Positions 1 to 6,428 of a DNA stretch of 7,034 bases are shown piece after piece. Within the stretch, counting starts at the first letter, position 1; each line of letters begins with the position of its first letter. Both the position numbers and the translations under genes were made by a program. The stretch is from an uncultured Gammaproteobacteria bacterium. Lineage in GTDB: Bacteria; Pseudomonadota; Gammaproteobacteria; Pseudomonadales; Azotimanducaceae_A. The notes below the pieces were generated by a model, which was not told the DNA's origin, did not search any database, and saw nothing but the letters and a program-made list of their open reading frames with translations. Where the stretch lies: positions 1 to 7,034 of the forward strand of contig CAJWZG010000150.1 of the NCBI GenBank assembly GCA_913049565.1, written 5' to 3'.

Positions 1-153
1 ATCGCCCGTCAAAATACGAATGTAGTTCTTTCGCATCTTTCCTGAAATATGCGCAGTCACAGTATGCCCGTTCTCGAGTTCCACCCGAAACATCGTATTG
101 GGGAGGGTGTCGACAATGGTACCGTCCATCTCTATCTGTTCTTCTTTCGCCAT
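1..153 (-). CDS. infA: Translation initiation factor IF-1 (partial, 3' end outside window)
   Basis: IF-1 binds the A site of the 30S subunit and helps IF-2 and IF-3 assemble the initiation complex in the cytoplasm. The visible 51 codons begin [20 protein letters not shown] and continue through [21 protein letters not shown] to YIRILTGD. This is the characteristic OB-fold sequence of IF-1, with the conserved GK(M)RK-YIRIL segment. The family is about 72 residues, so roughly 21 C-terminal residues lie beyond base 1. The ATG at 153-151 is preceded by a weak AGAGG element about 4 nt away. The gene lies 89 nt downstream of bpt on the same strand, and that spacer is strongly structured. The bpt-infA adjacency is the one known from Pseudomonas. 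Identification is by direct family resemblance and is secure. Confidence 0.96.
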   Translation of the reverse strand, partial: MAKEEQIEMDGTIVDTLPNTMFRVELENGHTVTAHISGKMRKNYIRILTGD

Positions 154-173
154 GCGGCCTCTGGGTTATTTGA

Positions 174-224
174 GTCGCGCGCGATGGTGCCAGAAGGCAC
201 CACTAATTGTAAGTCTCGCGCGAC
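174..224. other. Nested inverted repeat in the bpt-infA spacer
   Basis: An inner perfect hairpin (TGGTGCC, loop AGAA, GGCACCA, 185-202) sits inside an outer 8-bp G+C-rich inverted repeat (GTCGCGCG at 174-181 pairing with CGCGCGAC at 217-224). A third small hairpin, CGGTA-TCT-TACCG, follows at 224-236, and CGCGAC at 235-240 could compete for the outer left arm. No run of T follows on either strand, so it is not a standard Rho-independent terminator. It occupies most of the 89 nt between the bpt stop and the infA start, and so would lie in the infA leader or at the 3' end of the aat-bpt message. Its role is inferred only from position. I found no convincing promoter hexamers here. Confidence 0.55.
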
Positions 225-242
225 GGTATCTTACCGCGACAG

Positions 243-962
243 CTACTCGATACTGAGCCAACGACCATCAATGAACATTTGTAGCGGCCGATACTGGCTC
301 TTGTAAGCCATCTTTGGTGATTCCTTGATCCAGTAACCGAGGTAAAGGTGAGACAGCCCCAGTGACTTGCACAGCTCAATCTGCTGCAGGATGCTATATA
401 CACCCAAACCTCGTTGCTGTTCCGTTGGTTCAAAAAACGTGTAGACCGCAGACAATCCATCTTGCAGTTGATCCGTGACTGCCACGCTCAGTAACCGCTC
501 ATCGTCATAGAGGCTAACAAACCGTGTGTTGGCCCAGTTGCAGAGCAAAAATGAGCGAAACTGATCCTCACTTGCCGGATACATATCACCGTCTGTGTGA
601 CGCAGGCTTATGTATCGCTCGTAGAGGTGGTAATGCCGCTGGGTGAAACGAGCCTGTTCTATTTCCACGCGCAGCCTCTGATTTTTCTTTTCGCTTCGAC
701 GTTGACTGCGCGACAGAATGAAACGGTGTACTGGCACGCGGACGGCTATACAAGCACTGCAATGATTGCAGCGCGGTCGGTAAAGATGAGAACCGCTACG
801 CCGAAACCCTAGCCCTGATAAGTGCTGATAACCGGTACTCGAGATGATGCGGCGTGGATCCGCAAACATGGTTTGAGCATCGCTGCGATCCAAATAAGAA
901 CAGGGGTGCGGTGGCGTCAGGAAAAAATCCAGCGGCGCGTCATGGTCTGTATCTGAGATCAT
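243..962 (-). CDS. bpt: Aspartate/glutamate leucyltransferase (ATE-family, leucyl-tRNA--protein transferase)
   Basis: Bpt transfers leucine from Leu-tRNA to proteins with N-terminal Asp or Glu, making them N-degron substrates for ClpS-ClpAP in the cytoplasm. The 239-residue product has the ATE N-terminal cysteine region: HPCSYL near residue 20, then YRPRCNHCSACIAVRVPV at 61-78 with Cys65, Cys68 and Cys71. The GNAT-like C-terminal domain contains DGLSAVYTFFEP (168-179), a LGVYSILQQIE helix (186-196) and the family signature YLGYWIKESPKMAYKSQYRP (207-226). Length agrees with the bacterial family (about 235-250). The ATG at 962-960 overlaps the aat stop as ATGA, which implies translational coupling. 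The likely Shine-Dalgarno AAGG (976-973) is 10 nt upstream and lies in a hairpin. Bacterial members with this architecture use leucine rather than arginine, which is family knowledge, so arginyltransferase activity is unlikely. Confidence 0.95.
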   Translation of the reverse strand: MISDTDHDAPLDFFLTPPHPCSYLDRSDAQTMFADPRRIISSTGYQHLSGLGFRRSGSHLYRPRCNHCSACIAVRVPVHRFILSRSQRRSEKKNQRLRVEIEQARFTQRHYHLYERYISLRHTDGDMYPASEDQFRSFLLCNWANTRFVSLYDDERLLSVAVTDQLQDGLSAVYTFFEPTEQQRGLGVYSILQQIELCKSLGLSHLYLGYWIKESPKMAYKSQYRPLQMFIDGRWLSIE

Positions 963-1687
963 CGGCTTTTAACCTTGCTAAGGTTAGGCGTCTGAGCTGA
1001 CTCCCAAGATCCCAGCCGCGTGCTGCCAAAGTCGTTTTGCTCCAGTGCCTGAAGAAAAGCGGTTCGGTGCATGGGCCTTACGCCTAATGTGGCCAGATGC
1101 GGATTCATCATTTGGCAGTCAAGAAGGGTAAACTTCCATTGCGCTAATCGTTGGTTGAGATGAAAAAACGCCACCTTCGACGCATCGCTTTGCAGCGAGA
1201 ACATAGACTCTCCGAAGAACATCTGGCCAAGCGAGATACCGTATAACCCACCAATGAGCTTTTCACCGAGCCAAACTTCGACGCTGTGGGCGAGACCGCA
1301 GCGATACAGCTCTTGGTAAGCCGCCTGCATATTTGGAGTGATCCAGGTGCCAACCGATGTGGCGCGCGTTTCCGCACAAGCGGCGATCACTCTTGAAAAA
1401 TCCTGGTCGAAAGTGACAATGAAATCAGCGTTCCGAATGCGTTTTGCAAGGCTGCGGCTTACCTTCATTTCGCCTGGCGTGATCACAGCGCGTTCGATTG
1501 GGCTCCACCAGTGAATCGGACCGTCGTCGCGATCAAACCAAGGGAAGATGCCTCGAGCATAGGCTTCTACCAACCACTCAGGAGTCAACGCCCCGCCAAC
1601 CGCCAACAAACCGTCCGGGTCGTCCAGCGCCGTTGTTGGATCTGGAAATCCGACCGGTTGGGTGGGTAGCACGGAAAGCTCTTGCAC
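959..1687 (-). CDS. aat: Leucyl/phenylalanyl-tRNA--protein transferase
   Basis: Aat moves Leu or Phe from aminoacyl-tRNA onto proteins with N-terminal Arg or Lys, marking them for ClpS-ClpAP degradation. The 242-residue product carries the family motifs in order: FPDP (14-17), GLLAVGGAL (26-34), YARGIFPWF (43-51), WWSPIERAV (60-68), GTWITPNM (113-120), AHSVEVW (133-139), IGGLYGISLGQMFFGESMFS (145-164), ASK (169-171) and LLDCQMMNPHLATLG (188-202). Glu160, Asp190 and Gln192 match residues reported as important in E. coli Aat (Glu156, Asp186, Gln188). The start is GTG at 1687-1685: it aligns with the family N-terminus, and the only in-frame codons upstream before a stop include no better start. 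There is no clear Shine-Dalgarno. The preceding gene ends 8 nt upstream, so re-initiation is likely. The stop overlaps the bpt start by 4 nt. Confidence 0.97.
   Translation of the reverse strand: MQELSVLPTQPVGFPDPTTALDDPDGLLAVGGALTPEWLVEAYARGIFPWFDRDDGPIHWWSPIERAVITPGEMKVSRSLAKRIRNADFIVTFDQDFSRVIAACAETRATSVGTWITPNMQAAYQELYRCGLAHSVEVWLGEKLIGGLYGISLGQMFFGESMFSLQSDASKVAFFHLNQRLAQWKFTLLDCQMMNPHLATLGVRPMHRTAFLQALEQNDFGSTRLGSWESAQTPNLSKVKSR
970..986 (-). promoter_or_regulatory. Hairpin burying the bpt ribosome-binding site
   Basis: On the minus-strand message, TAACCTT (986-980), loop AGC, AAGGTTA (976-970) form a perfect 7-bp stem with a 3-nt loop. The 3' arm contains AAGG, the only Shine-Dalgarno-like sequence ahead of the bpt ATG at 962. 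The stem lies within the last codons of aat (NLSKVK). Ribosomes finishing aat would melt it and reach the ATGA overlap, so bpt translation would depend on aat translation. The structure is seen directly; the regulatory reading is inference. Confidence 0.5.
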
Positions 1688-1695
1688 CGGTAGGG

Positions 1696-1974
1696 TTAAG
1701 AATCGAGTAGAGCTAGGAAAGAATCAGATTTGCGATGTTGTCGAATGATATCGCTAAGTGTTTTACCAGCATTATTAGTGGCCTGTATGTTGCCCCCCCG
1801 TTCGGCGAAACGCCTGAGAAAGATAGCGAAATCATCTACTCGCATGCTGCGGTAGGCGTGCAGCAGCTTGCTGAAATCCGCAGGCTCACTTCCCATCGGT
1901 AATTTGTCCAGGAAACTCTCAATTCGGGCGTCATCCCAAATTTCGTCAACAACCTTTATTTTGTCTGCGCGCAT
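1696..1974 (-). CDS. Small conserved protein, PA4642-like, ankyrin-like C-terminal half
   Basis: This is a 92-residue soluble protein with no signal peptide or membrane segment, first in the leftward operon. It resembles, from memory, the small Pseudomonas protein family typified by PA4642, whose function is unknown to me. That match rests on the overall pattern: basic start, acidic stretch EIWDDARIESFL, then KLLHAYRSMRVDDFAIFLRRF. Residues 46-90 look like one or two degenerate ankyrin-type helix-turn-helix units: DDFAIFLRRFAERGGNI, then ATNNAGKTLSDIIRQHRKSD, with the N-x-x-G-K-T-x-x-D turn typical of such repeats. No catalytic motif is visible. The ATG at 1974-1972 has a weak GGA 8 nt upstream. 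The stop is 8 nt before aat, so it is probably co-transcribed and coupled with aat. In Pseudomonas, trxB occupies this position. A single protein-binding role is plausible but not shown. Confidence 0.75.
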   Translation of the reverse strand: MRADKIKVVDEIWDDARIESFLDKLPMGSEPADFSKLLHAYRSMRVDDFAIFLRRFAERGGNIQATNNAGKTLSDIIRQHRKSDSFLALLDS

Positions 1975-2065
1975 TGTTTGAATCCGTCAAAATGAAGCTC
2001 AACGTAAAGCGTTGCTAACCAGCAACCCATTAAGACAGCTTAGGTCCGACCCGCATTGTGCCTAT

Positions 2066-2094
2066 TTGTGCCGAAAACGGCGAGTGCGTACACT
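2066..2094 (+). promoter_or_regulatory. Possible sigma-70 promoter for ftsK
   Basis: TTGTGC (2066-2071) and TACACT (2089-2094) are separated by exactly 17 bases. The -10 matches four of six consensus positions and the -35 only three. Transcription would begin near 2101, leaving a leader of about 19 nt that holds the Shine-Dalgarno. Placement is good but the hexamers are weak, so this is tentative. Confidence 0.25.
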
Positions 2095-2104
2095 GACATG
2101 TCGC

Positions 2105-2112
2105 AGAGAGGA
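2105..2112 (+). promoter_or_regulatory. Ribosome-binding site that sets the TTG start of ftsK
   Basis: AGAGAGGA ends 7 nt before the TTG at 2120-2122, a near-ideal Shine-Dalgarno and spacing. It is the strongest ribosome-binding signal near the 5' end of this frame. It supports TTG over the more distant TTG at 2012 and over the internal ATG at 2162. Confidence 0.7.
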
Positions 2113-2119
2113 TAATTGT

Positions 2120-4432
2120 TTGACGTCGCCAGCTTCTAACCGCCCCTTGCCCCTGCGAGAAATGTTCTTGGTGCTTATCGGCACTTTGGCGTTTTTCCTG
2201 TTTCTCGCGATCGCTTCTTACTCGCCGGAAGATCCCTCGTTTAATTACACCGGCGGGAATAACAGCATTCAAAACCTCGTGGGAATCAGCGGTGCCTACC
2301 TCGCAGATATGCTGCTTTTTTTGTTTGGTTGGGTGGCTTATCTGTTGCCACTGGGCCTGATCTACGCAGGTATGCGTCTGTTACAAACGCGGGGGATTCC
2401 GACATCGGCCTTGGTGATTGGGGTTCGCTCAAGTGGCTGGATCGCTTCGCTGTTATGCTGCTGCGTCCTTATGTACACGCATAATTATTCTGGGGCTAGT
2501 CTCCCATCAGGTTCTGGCGGTGTGCTCGGAACAGCTCTCGGTTTGCGGGGATCTCAGATCTTTGGAACGGTAGGCCTAACCGTGCTTTGCGGTGCCGGTG
2601 TGCTGATTGGCGCCCAAGCAGCTGTTGGTTTTTCTTGGCTCGAGATCACCGAGATGCTGGGTCGCGGGGCGACTCAACTGTGGCATACCGCAGCCAAAGT
2701 TTTTGATCGGTTGAATGATCGACGTTTGGCCGCGCTTGAAAAGCGTAAGCAAGCGGCGGTTTCGCAGCACTCGGTAGCCCAAACACGTAAAACTAACTTG
2801 GATGCAAGTCTTGAGGCTAAAACCATGCCTAGCGAGACAAGCCCAACGCAGGCAAAGGCGGGAGCGGTAGAAATTTTGCCAGTGGCCGCTGAGAAAAAAC
2901 CTTCCAGTAAAACTCAGCAGAAGCGTTTGTTTGACAGTCAATCCATGACTGAGCTGCCTGATGTCGATTTACTCGACCAACCGACGAGTGATGGGAACAG
3001 TGGCTACAGTGCTGATGCGCTGGAGGCGATGTCCAAACAACTGGAGCTCAAGCTTGCTGATTTCAATGTTGAAGCAGTCGTCGTATCAGTGCTGCCCGGT
3101 CCCGTAATTACTCGGTTTGAAATTCAGCCGGCTGCGGGCGTAAAGGTGCAGAAAATCAGCGCTCTGGCTAAGGATTTAGCCCGTTCACTAGCCGTAATCA
3201 GTGTGCGCATCGTTGAAGTGATTCCTGGGAAACCCTATGTGGGCATTGAAATTCCCAATGAGCACCGGGAGATGGTGCAGTTGCTGGAAGTGATAAACTC
3301 TTCCGCGTTTCAGGATGCCAGTAGCCACTTGGCCTTGGCTTTAGGAAAAGACATCGCCGGCGCCACCATCGTTGCCGACATAGCAAGGATGCCTCACCTG
3401 CTGGTAGCCGGTACCACCGGTTCAGGAAAGTCTGTGGGCGTTAACTCGATGCTATTGAGCCTCTTGCTGAAATCGACGCCGGAGCAAGTTCGTTTGATCT
3501 TGGTTGACCCGAAGATGCTCGAGCTCTCTATTTACGAGGGAATTCCTCATCTGCTAACGCCTGTGGTAACAGATATGCGCGAAGCGGCGCATGCGCTTAA
3601 TTGGGCAGTGGGGGAAATGGAGCGACGTTATCGTTTAATGGCGTCATTGGGTGTTCGCAATCTAGCGGGCTTTAATCGACAGGTAAAAGATGCCGCTGCA
3701 AAAGGGGAGCCCATTAAGGATCCGCTTTGGTCGCTGGAGACAGAAGAGGCCCCATATCTACAGGCCCTGCCTGCCATTGTGATTGTTATCGACGAATTCG
3801 CTGACATGATGATGATTGTCGGGAAAAAGGTTGAGCAACTGATCGCACGTATCGCGCAGAAAGCTCGAGCGGCGGGTATCCACCTGATATTAGCTACCCA
3901 ACGTCCTTCAGTGGACGTAATTACAGGTTTGATAAAGGCAAACATCCCCTCACGTATTAGCTTTCAGGTTTCTTCGAGAATTGACTCTCGCACAATCCTC
4001 GATCAAGGCGGCGCAGAGCAACTGCTTGGACACGGCGATATGTTGTATCTGCCGCCCGGGACAGCCCTTCCTCAACGTGTTCATGGCGCGTTTGTTTCAG
4101 ATGATGAAGTTCATCGAGTGGTAGAGGATTGGAAGCAGCGTGGCGCACCTGACTATCTTGAAGAGATTGTTAATGGCCAAACCGATGGTGAGGCTTTCGT
4201 TAAGCTGGAATCTGGTGACGATGGCGAAGAGTCTGATGCGCTCTACGACGAGGCAGTTGCCTTCGTATTAGAGTCGCGACGAGCGTCAATTTCGGCAGTG
4301 CAGCGCAAGCTGCGCATTGGCTACAATCGGGCAGCGCGTCTAATAGAAACCATGGAAGCAGCCGGCGTGGTGTCCGCCATGAACACGAACGGTAGTCGCG
4401 AAATTTTAGTGCCAGATCGCAATGGTCAGTAG
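2120..4432 (+). CDS. ftsK: DNA translocase FtsK
   Basis: FtsK anchors at the division septum and pumps chromosomal DNA, bringing the terminus region to XerCD for dimer resolution. With the TTG start at 2120 it has 770 residues. About four hydrophobic segments (roughly 15-35, 58-86, 97-120, 132-170) form the N-terminal membrane domain; the third contains Cys-Cys-Cys at 113-115. A linker of only about 120 residues follows. The alpha/beta motor starts near 296, with Walker A GTTGSGKS (431-438), Walker B IVIVIDE (553-559), and [20 protein letters not shown] plus [19 protein letters not shown] farther on. The C-terminal winged-helix gamma domain (about 705-765; [23 protein letters not shown]) is the part that reads KOPS and contacts XerD. 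The total length resembles Pseudomonas FtsK (about 810) rather than E. coli (1329, long linker). All key motor residues are intact. The stop overlaps the lolA start by 11 nt. Confidence 0.97.
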   Translation: MTSPASNRPLPLREMFLVLIGTLAFFLFLAIASYSPEDPSFNYTGGNNSIQNLVGISGAYLADMLLFLFGWVAYLLPLGLIYAGMRLLQTRGIPTSALVIGVRSSGWIASLLCCCVLMYTHNYSGASLPSGSGGVLGTALGLRGSQIFGTVGLTVLCGAGVLIGAQAAVGFSWLEITEMLGRGATQLWHTAAKVFDRLNDRRLAALEKRKQAAVSQHSVAQTRKTNLDASLEAKTMPSETSPTQAKAGAVEILPVAAEKKPSSKTQQKRLFDSQSMTELPDVDLLDQPTSDGNSGYSADALEAMSKQLELKLADFNVEAVVVSVLPGPVITRFEIQPAAGVKVQKISALAKDLARSLAVISVRIVEVIPGKPYVGIEIPNEHREMVQLLEVINSSAFQDASSHLALALGKDIAGATIVADIARMPHLLVAGTTGSGKSVGVNSMLLSLLLKSTPEQVRLILVDPKMLELSIYEGIPHLLTPVVTDMREAAHALNWAVGEMERRYRLMASLGVRNLAGFNRQVKDAAAKGEPIKDPLWSLETEEAPYLQALPAIVIVIDEFADMMMIVGKKVEQLIARIAQKARAAGIHLILATQRPSVDVITGLIKANIPSRISFQVSSRIDSRTILDQGGAEQLLGHGDMLYLPPGTALPQRVHGAFVSDDEVHRVVEDWKQRGAPDYLEEIVNGQTDGEAFVKLESGDDGEESDALYDEAVAFVLESRRASISAVQRKLRIGYNRAARLIETMEAAGVVSAMNTNGSREILVPDRNGQ

Positions 4433-5060
4433 TGTGGCCCCAACCCCGTTTTACTGGATAGTCGCGGCTTTGATGCTTGTCGGATCCACGGTCTACGCCG
4501 ATGACGCATCTGAAAATCTTGCAGCCCAGCTTGCAGCTACGAACGAGCTGCGCGCCGAAATAGTACAACGAGTTTATGCTAACGGGTTACTATTAGAGGA
4601 AAGCACCGGGCATTTTGCGTTGGCAAGGCCAAATTTTCGATGGCAAGTCGAAACTCCATTCCCGCAAATTATCCTACTCACCGATCAGCAACTGCAAATT
4701 TATGATGAGGATCTACGCCAGCTGACAATCCGTGATCTAGATATACGCAACGACGCGTTACCCGCGAGATTCTTGATGCAGCCCAAGCGCCTGCTTGATG
4801 GCAACCACACGGTGACGCAACTCGCCAGCCCTGAGAGCGCCAAGAGCGTGACATACCGTCTCTCTCCAAACGATTCTGCATCGCTTTTTCAAAAACTCGA
4901 GATCACATTCACAGCGAAAAAATTGGCGTCTCTGGTAATTGTTGATTGGCAGAATCAACAAACACAAATTACCTTTAATAATCTGCAGTTGAACTTAGCG
5001 TTACCGCCGGATCTGTTTAGGCTAACGATTCCAGAAGGCACAGATATTATCCGTGGCTGA
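4422..5060 (+). CDS. lolA: Outer-membrane lipoprotein carrier protein LolA
   Basis: LolA is the periplasmic chaperone that takes lipoproteins from the LolCDE complex in the inner membrane to LolB in the outer membrane. The 212-residue precursor starts [20 protein letters not shown], and cleavage is expected after GSTVYA (residue 26), leaving a mature protein of about 186 residues. The mature part follows the family: [19 protein letters not shown] (33-51), the [20 protein letters not shown] strand region (63-82) with the conserved Arg-Pro-Asn, [19 protein letters not shown] (84-102) and a C-terminal [12 protein letters not shown]. The n-region of the signal peptide has no Lys or Arg, which is unusual. 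An in-frame stop at 4407-4409 rules out a longer start with a better one. There is no Shine-Dalgarno; the ATG lies inside the end of ftsK, so coupled translation is likely. Length is close to E. coli LolA (203). Confidence 0.95.
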   Translation: MVSSVAPTPFYWIVAALMLVGSTVYADDASENLAAQLAATNELRAEIVQRVYANGLLLEESTGHFALARPNFRWQVETPFPQIILLTDQQLQIYDEDLRQLTIRDLDIRNDALPARFLMQPKRLLDGNHTVTQLASPESAKSVTYRLSPNDSASLFQKLEITFTAKKLASLVIVDWQNQQTQITFNNLQLNLALPPDLFRLTIPEGTDIIRG

Positions 5061-6369
5061 TCTTTTTTCGGATTCAAAGACGGTTGATTTTGATCCTCGC
5101 CCGCTGGCTGATAGGCTTCGTCCCCTGAATTTGCAGGATTATGTCGGCCAAGGTCATCTCCTTGCTTCGGACAAACCCTTGGGTGGCCTGGCCAAGCGCA
5201 AGCAAATTCATTCCATGCTGCTGTGGGGACCGCCGGGCACGGGTAAGACAACGTTAGCCAAACTGTTGGCGGACAATGCCGGCTGCGAATGGATCAGCTT
5301 ATCGGCAGTGCTCTCGGGCGTTAAGGACATTCGTGCGGCAGTTTTGTTGGCAGAACAACAGCTGGCTCAAGGCAGACGTACGGTCTTATTTGTTGACGAA
5401 GTTCATCGATTCAACAAAGCCCAACAGGATGCATTTCTACCGCATGTTGAAGTAGGTACCGTGACGTTTATTGGGGCCACGACGGAAAACCCGTCCTTCG
5501 AAGTGAATTCTGCCCTGCTATCTAGAGCGCGCGTTTATGTATTGCAGCGTCTGGATGATCAAGCGCTGCACGAAGTTGTGGCTCGGGGTGTTACGGCGCT
5601 CAACAAAACAATGGCTCAGCCTGTGCGTCAGCTGCTTGTCGATGCTGCGGATGGCGACGCCCGGCGCGCTCTGAATATTTTTGAAATCGCAGCCCAGCTC
5701 GCAGAGCAGGAGATCAGTGAAAGTATGTTGGCTAATGTGGCGGGGGAACAGCTACGGCGTTTTGATAAAGGAGGTGATTTGTTCTACGAGCAAATCTCAG
5801 CTTTACACAAGTCGGTGCGCGGGAGTTCTCCAGACAGCGCGCTTTACTGGTTTTGTCGAATGCTTGATGGCGGTGCTGATCCTCGCTACCTCGGTCGGCG
5901 AATGCTGCGCATGGCCAGTGAGGACGTGGGCAATGCGGATCCGAGGGCTTTGCAATTGACGGAATCGGCGCTGGCAACCTATGAGCGCTTGGGATCGCCG
6001 GAAGGGGAGTTGGCGCTAGCACAGGCTGTTTTGTACCTCGCTTGTGTTCCAAAGAGTGACGCTGCCTATAAAGCGTTCAGCGATGCGATGGCCTTCGTGC
6101 GACAAACCCCCTCCCACGACGTACCAATGCACTTGCGAAACGCTCCAACAAAAATGATGAAAGATCTGGGCTTCGGTGATGGTTATCGACACGCCCATGG
6201 TGAGTGGCTAGACGATATTGGCCGGTATGCGGCCGGTGAAAACTACTTTCCGGATGAATTGCCACCGGAGACGTTCTATTATCCTGCCGCAGCAGGGCTA
6301 GAAGACAAAATTCGCCAACGTTTGTCACGTTTGGCCAAGGCGGATGACGACGCTACCGATAATCAGTGA
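5053..6369 (+). CDS. rarA: Replication-associated recombination protein A (AAA+ ATPase RarA/MgsA)
   Basis: RarA is a homotetrameric AAA+ ATPase related to clamp-loader subunits (eukaryotic homologue WRNIP1/Mgs1) that acts at stalled or gapped replication forks. The 438-residue product has [17 protein letters not shown] (21-37), Walker [10 protein letters not shown] (59-67), Walker [16 protein letters not shown] (112-126), sensor 1 [10 protein letters not shown] (141-150), the Ser-Arg-Ala-Arg finger (157-160) and sensor 2 GDARRALN (201-208). The C-terminal tetramerisation region has [29 protein letters not shown], the [14 protein letters not shown] motif and YAAGENYFP. Length matches E. coli (447). 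The GTG start at 5053 gives MADLF, matching the MDLF-like family N-terminus. It overlaps lolA by 8 nt and has only a distant AAGG about 14 nt away, so translation is probably coupled to lolA. No key residue is missing. Confidence 0.97.
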   Translation: MADLFSDSKTVDFDPRPLADRLRPLNLQDYVGQGHLLASDKPLGGLAKRKQIHSMLLWGPPGTGKTTLAKLLADNAGCEWISLSAVLSGVKDIRAAVLLAEQQLAQGRRTVLFVDEVHRFNKAQQDAFLPHVEVGTVTFIGATTENPSFEVNSALLSRARVYVLQRLDDQALHEVVARGVTALNKTMAQPVRQLLVDAADGDARRALNIFEIAAQLAEQEISESMLANVAGEQLRRFDKGGDLFYEQISALHKSVRGSSPDSALYWFCRMLDGGADPRYLGRRMLRMASEDVGNADPRALQLTESALATYERLGSPEGELALAQAVLYLACVPKSDAAYKAFSDAMAFVRQTPSHDVPMHLRNAPTKMMKDLGFGDGYRHAHGEWLDDIGRYAAGENYFPDELPPETFYYPAAAGLEDKIRQRLSRLAKADDDATDNQ

Positions 6370-6428
6370 ACAAATATACCTGTAGCGGGCGATGACAGTC
6401 CGAGAACAAATCAATTACGGAAAGGCTC
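6370..6428 (+). promoter_or_regulatory. rarA-serS spacer with the serS ribosome-binding site
   Basis: This 59-base gap ends with GGAAAGG (6419-6425) close to the serS ATG; its GGA part is 7 nt away, a good Shine-Dalgarno. I found no terminator hairpin and no convincing promoter pair; TATACC at 6375-6380 lacks a matching -35. Read-through from rarA is therefore possible. An 8-bp direct repeat, GAACAAAT, is present at 6368-6375 and 6404-6411. Confidence 0.5.

Larger units (their letters stand above)
1975..2119. promoter_or_regulatory. Divergent intergenic spacer between the two operons
   Basis: These 145 bases separate the leftward operon from ftsK and must hold promoters in both directions. 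Three CAAC/GTTG half-sites lie at 2000-2003, 2011-2014 and 2023-2026. They give two mutually exclusive hairpins: CAACG-TAAAG-CGTTG (2000-2014) and the perfect 6-bp stem GTTGCT-AACC-AGCAAC (2011-2026). Neither is followed by a T run, so operator-type dyads are more likely than terminators. No LexA box (CTGT-N8-ACAG) was found, although ftsK is SOS-responsive in E. coli. No clear leftward promoter could be recognised. The frame upstream of ftsK stays open through most of this spacer, but its translation (Cys- and Arg-rich) does not look like an FtsK N-terminus. Confidence 0.5.

Noticed and set aside
100..107. GGGGAGGG on the plus strand, matching the E. coli KOPS pattern GGGNAGGG recognised by FtsK.
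   Set aside because: A 7-kb window is expected to contain about one such match by chance, and no cluster or strand bias can be judged here.
49..306. Open frame of 85 codons on the plus strand across infA and the spacer.
   Set aside because: It lies antisense to infA and bpt, has no recognisable family resemblance or ribosome-binding site, and is best explained as a shadow of those genes.
2093..2106. CTG-N8-CAG resembling a LexA box ahead of ftsK.
   Set aside because: The gammaproteobacterial SOS box needs CTG-N10-CAG with flanking T and A; spacing and flanks are wrong.
2012..2119. In-frame extension of ftsK by 36 codons from a TTG at 2012.
   Set aside because: The translation is Cys- and Arg-rich and unlike FtsK N-termini, has no good ribosome-binding site, and would cover the likely promoter region; the TTG at 2120 is better supported.
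5681..5959. Open frame of 92 codons on the plus strand inside rarA.
   Set aside because: It is an alternative frame of a complete, well-conserved rarA and shows no protein-family features.
6381..6399. CTGT...ACAG dyad in the rarA-serS spacer.
   Set aside because: The half-sites are 11 bases apart instead of 8, so it is not a LexA site, and a 4-bp stem with an 11-base loop is weak as a hairpin.
6368..6411. Direct repeat GAACAAAT at 6368-6375 and 6404-6411.
   Set aside because: Eight bases repeated once in A-rich DNA is weak, and the first copy overlaps the rarA stop codon; no mobile element or target duplication is visible.
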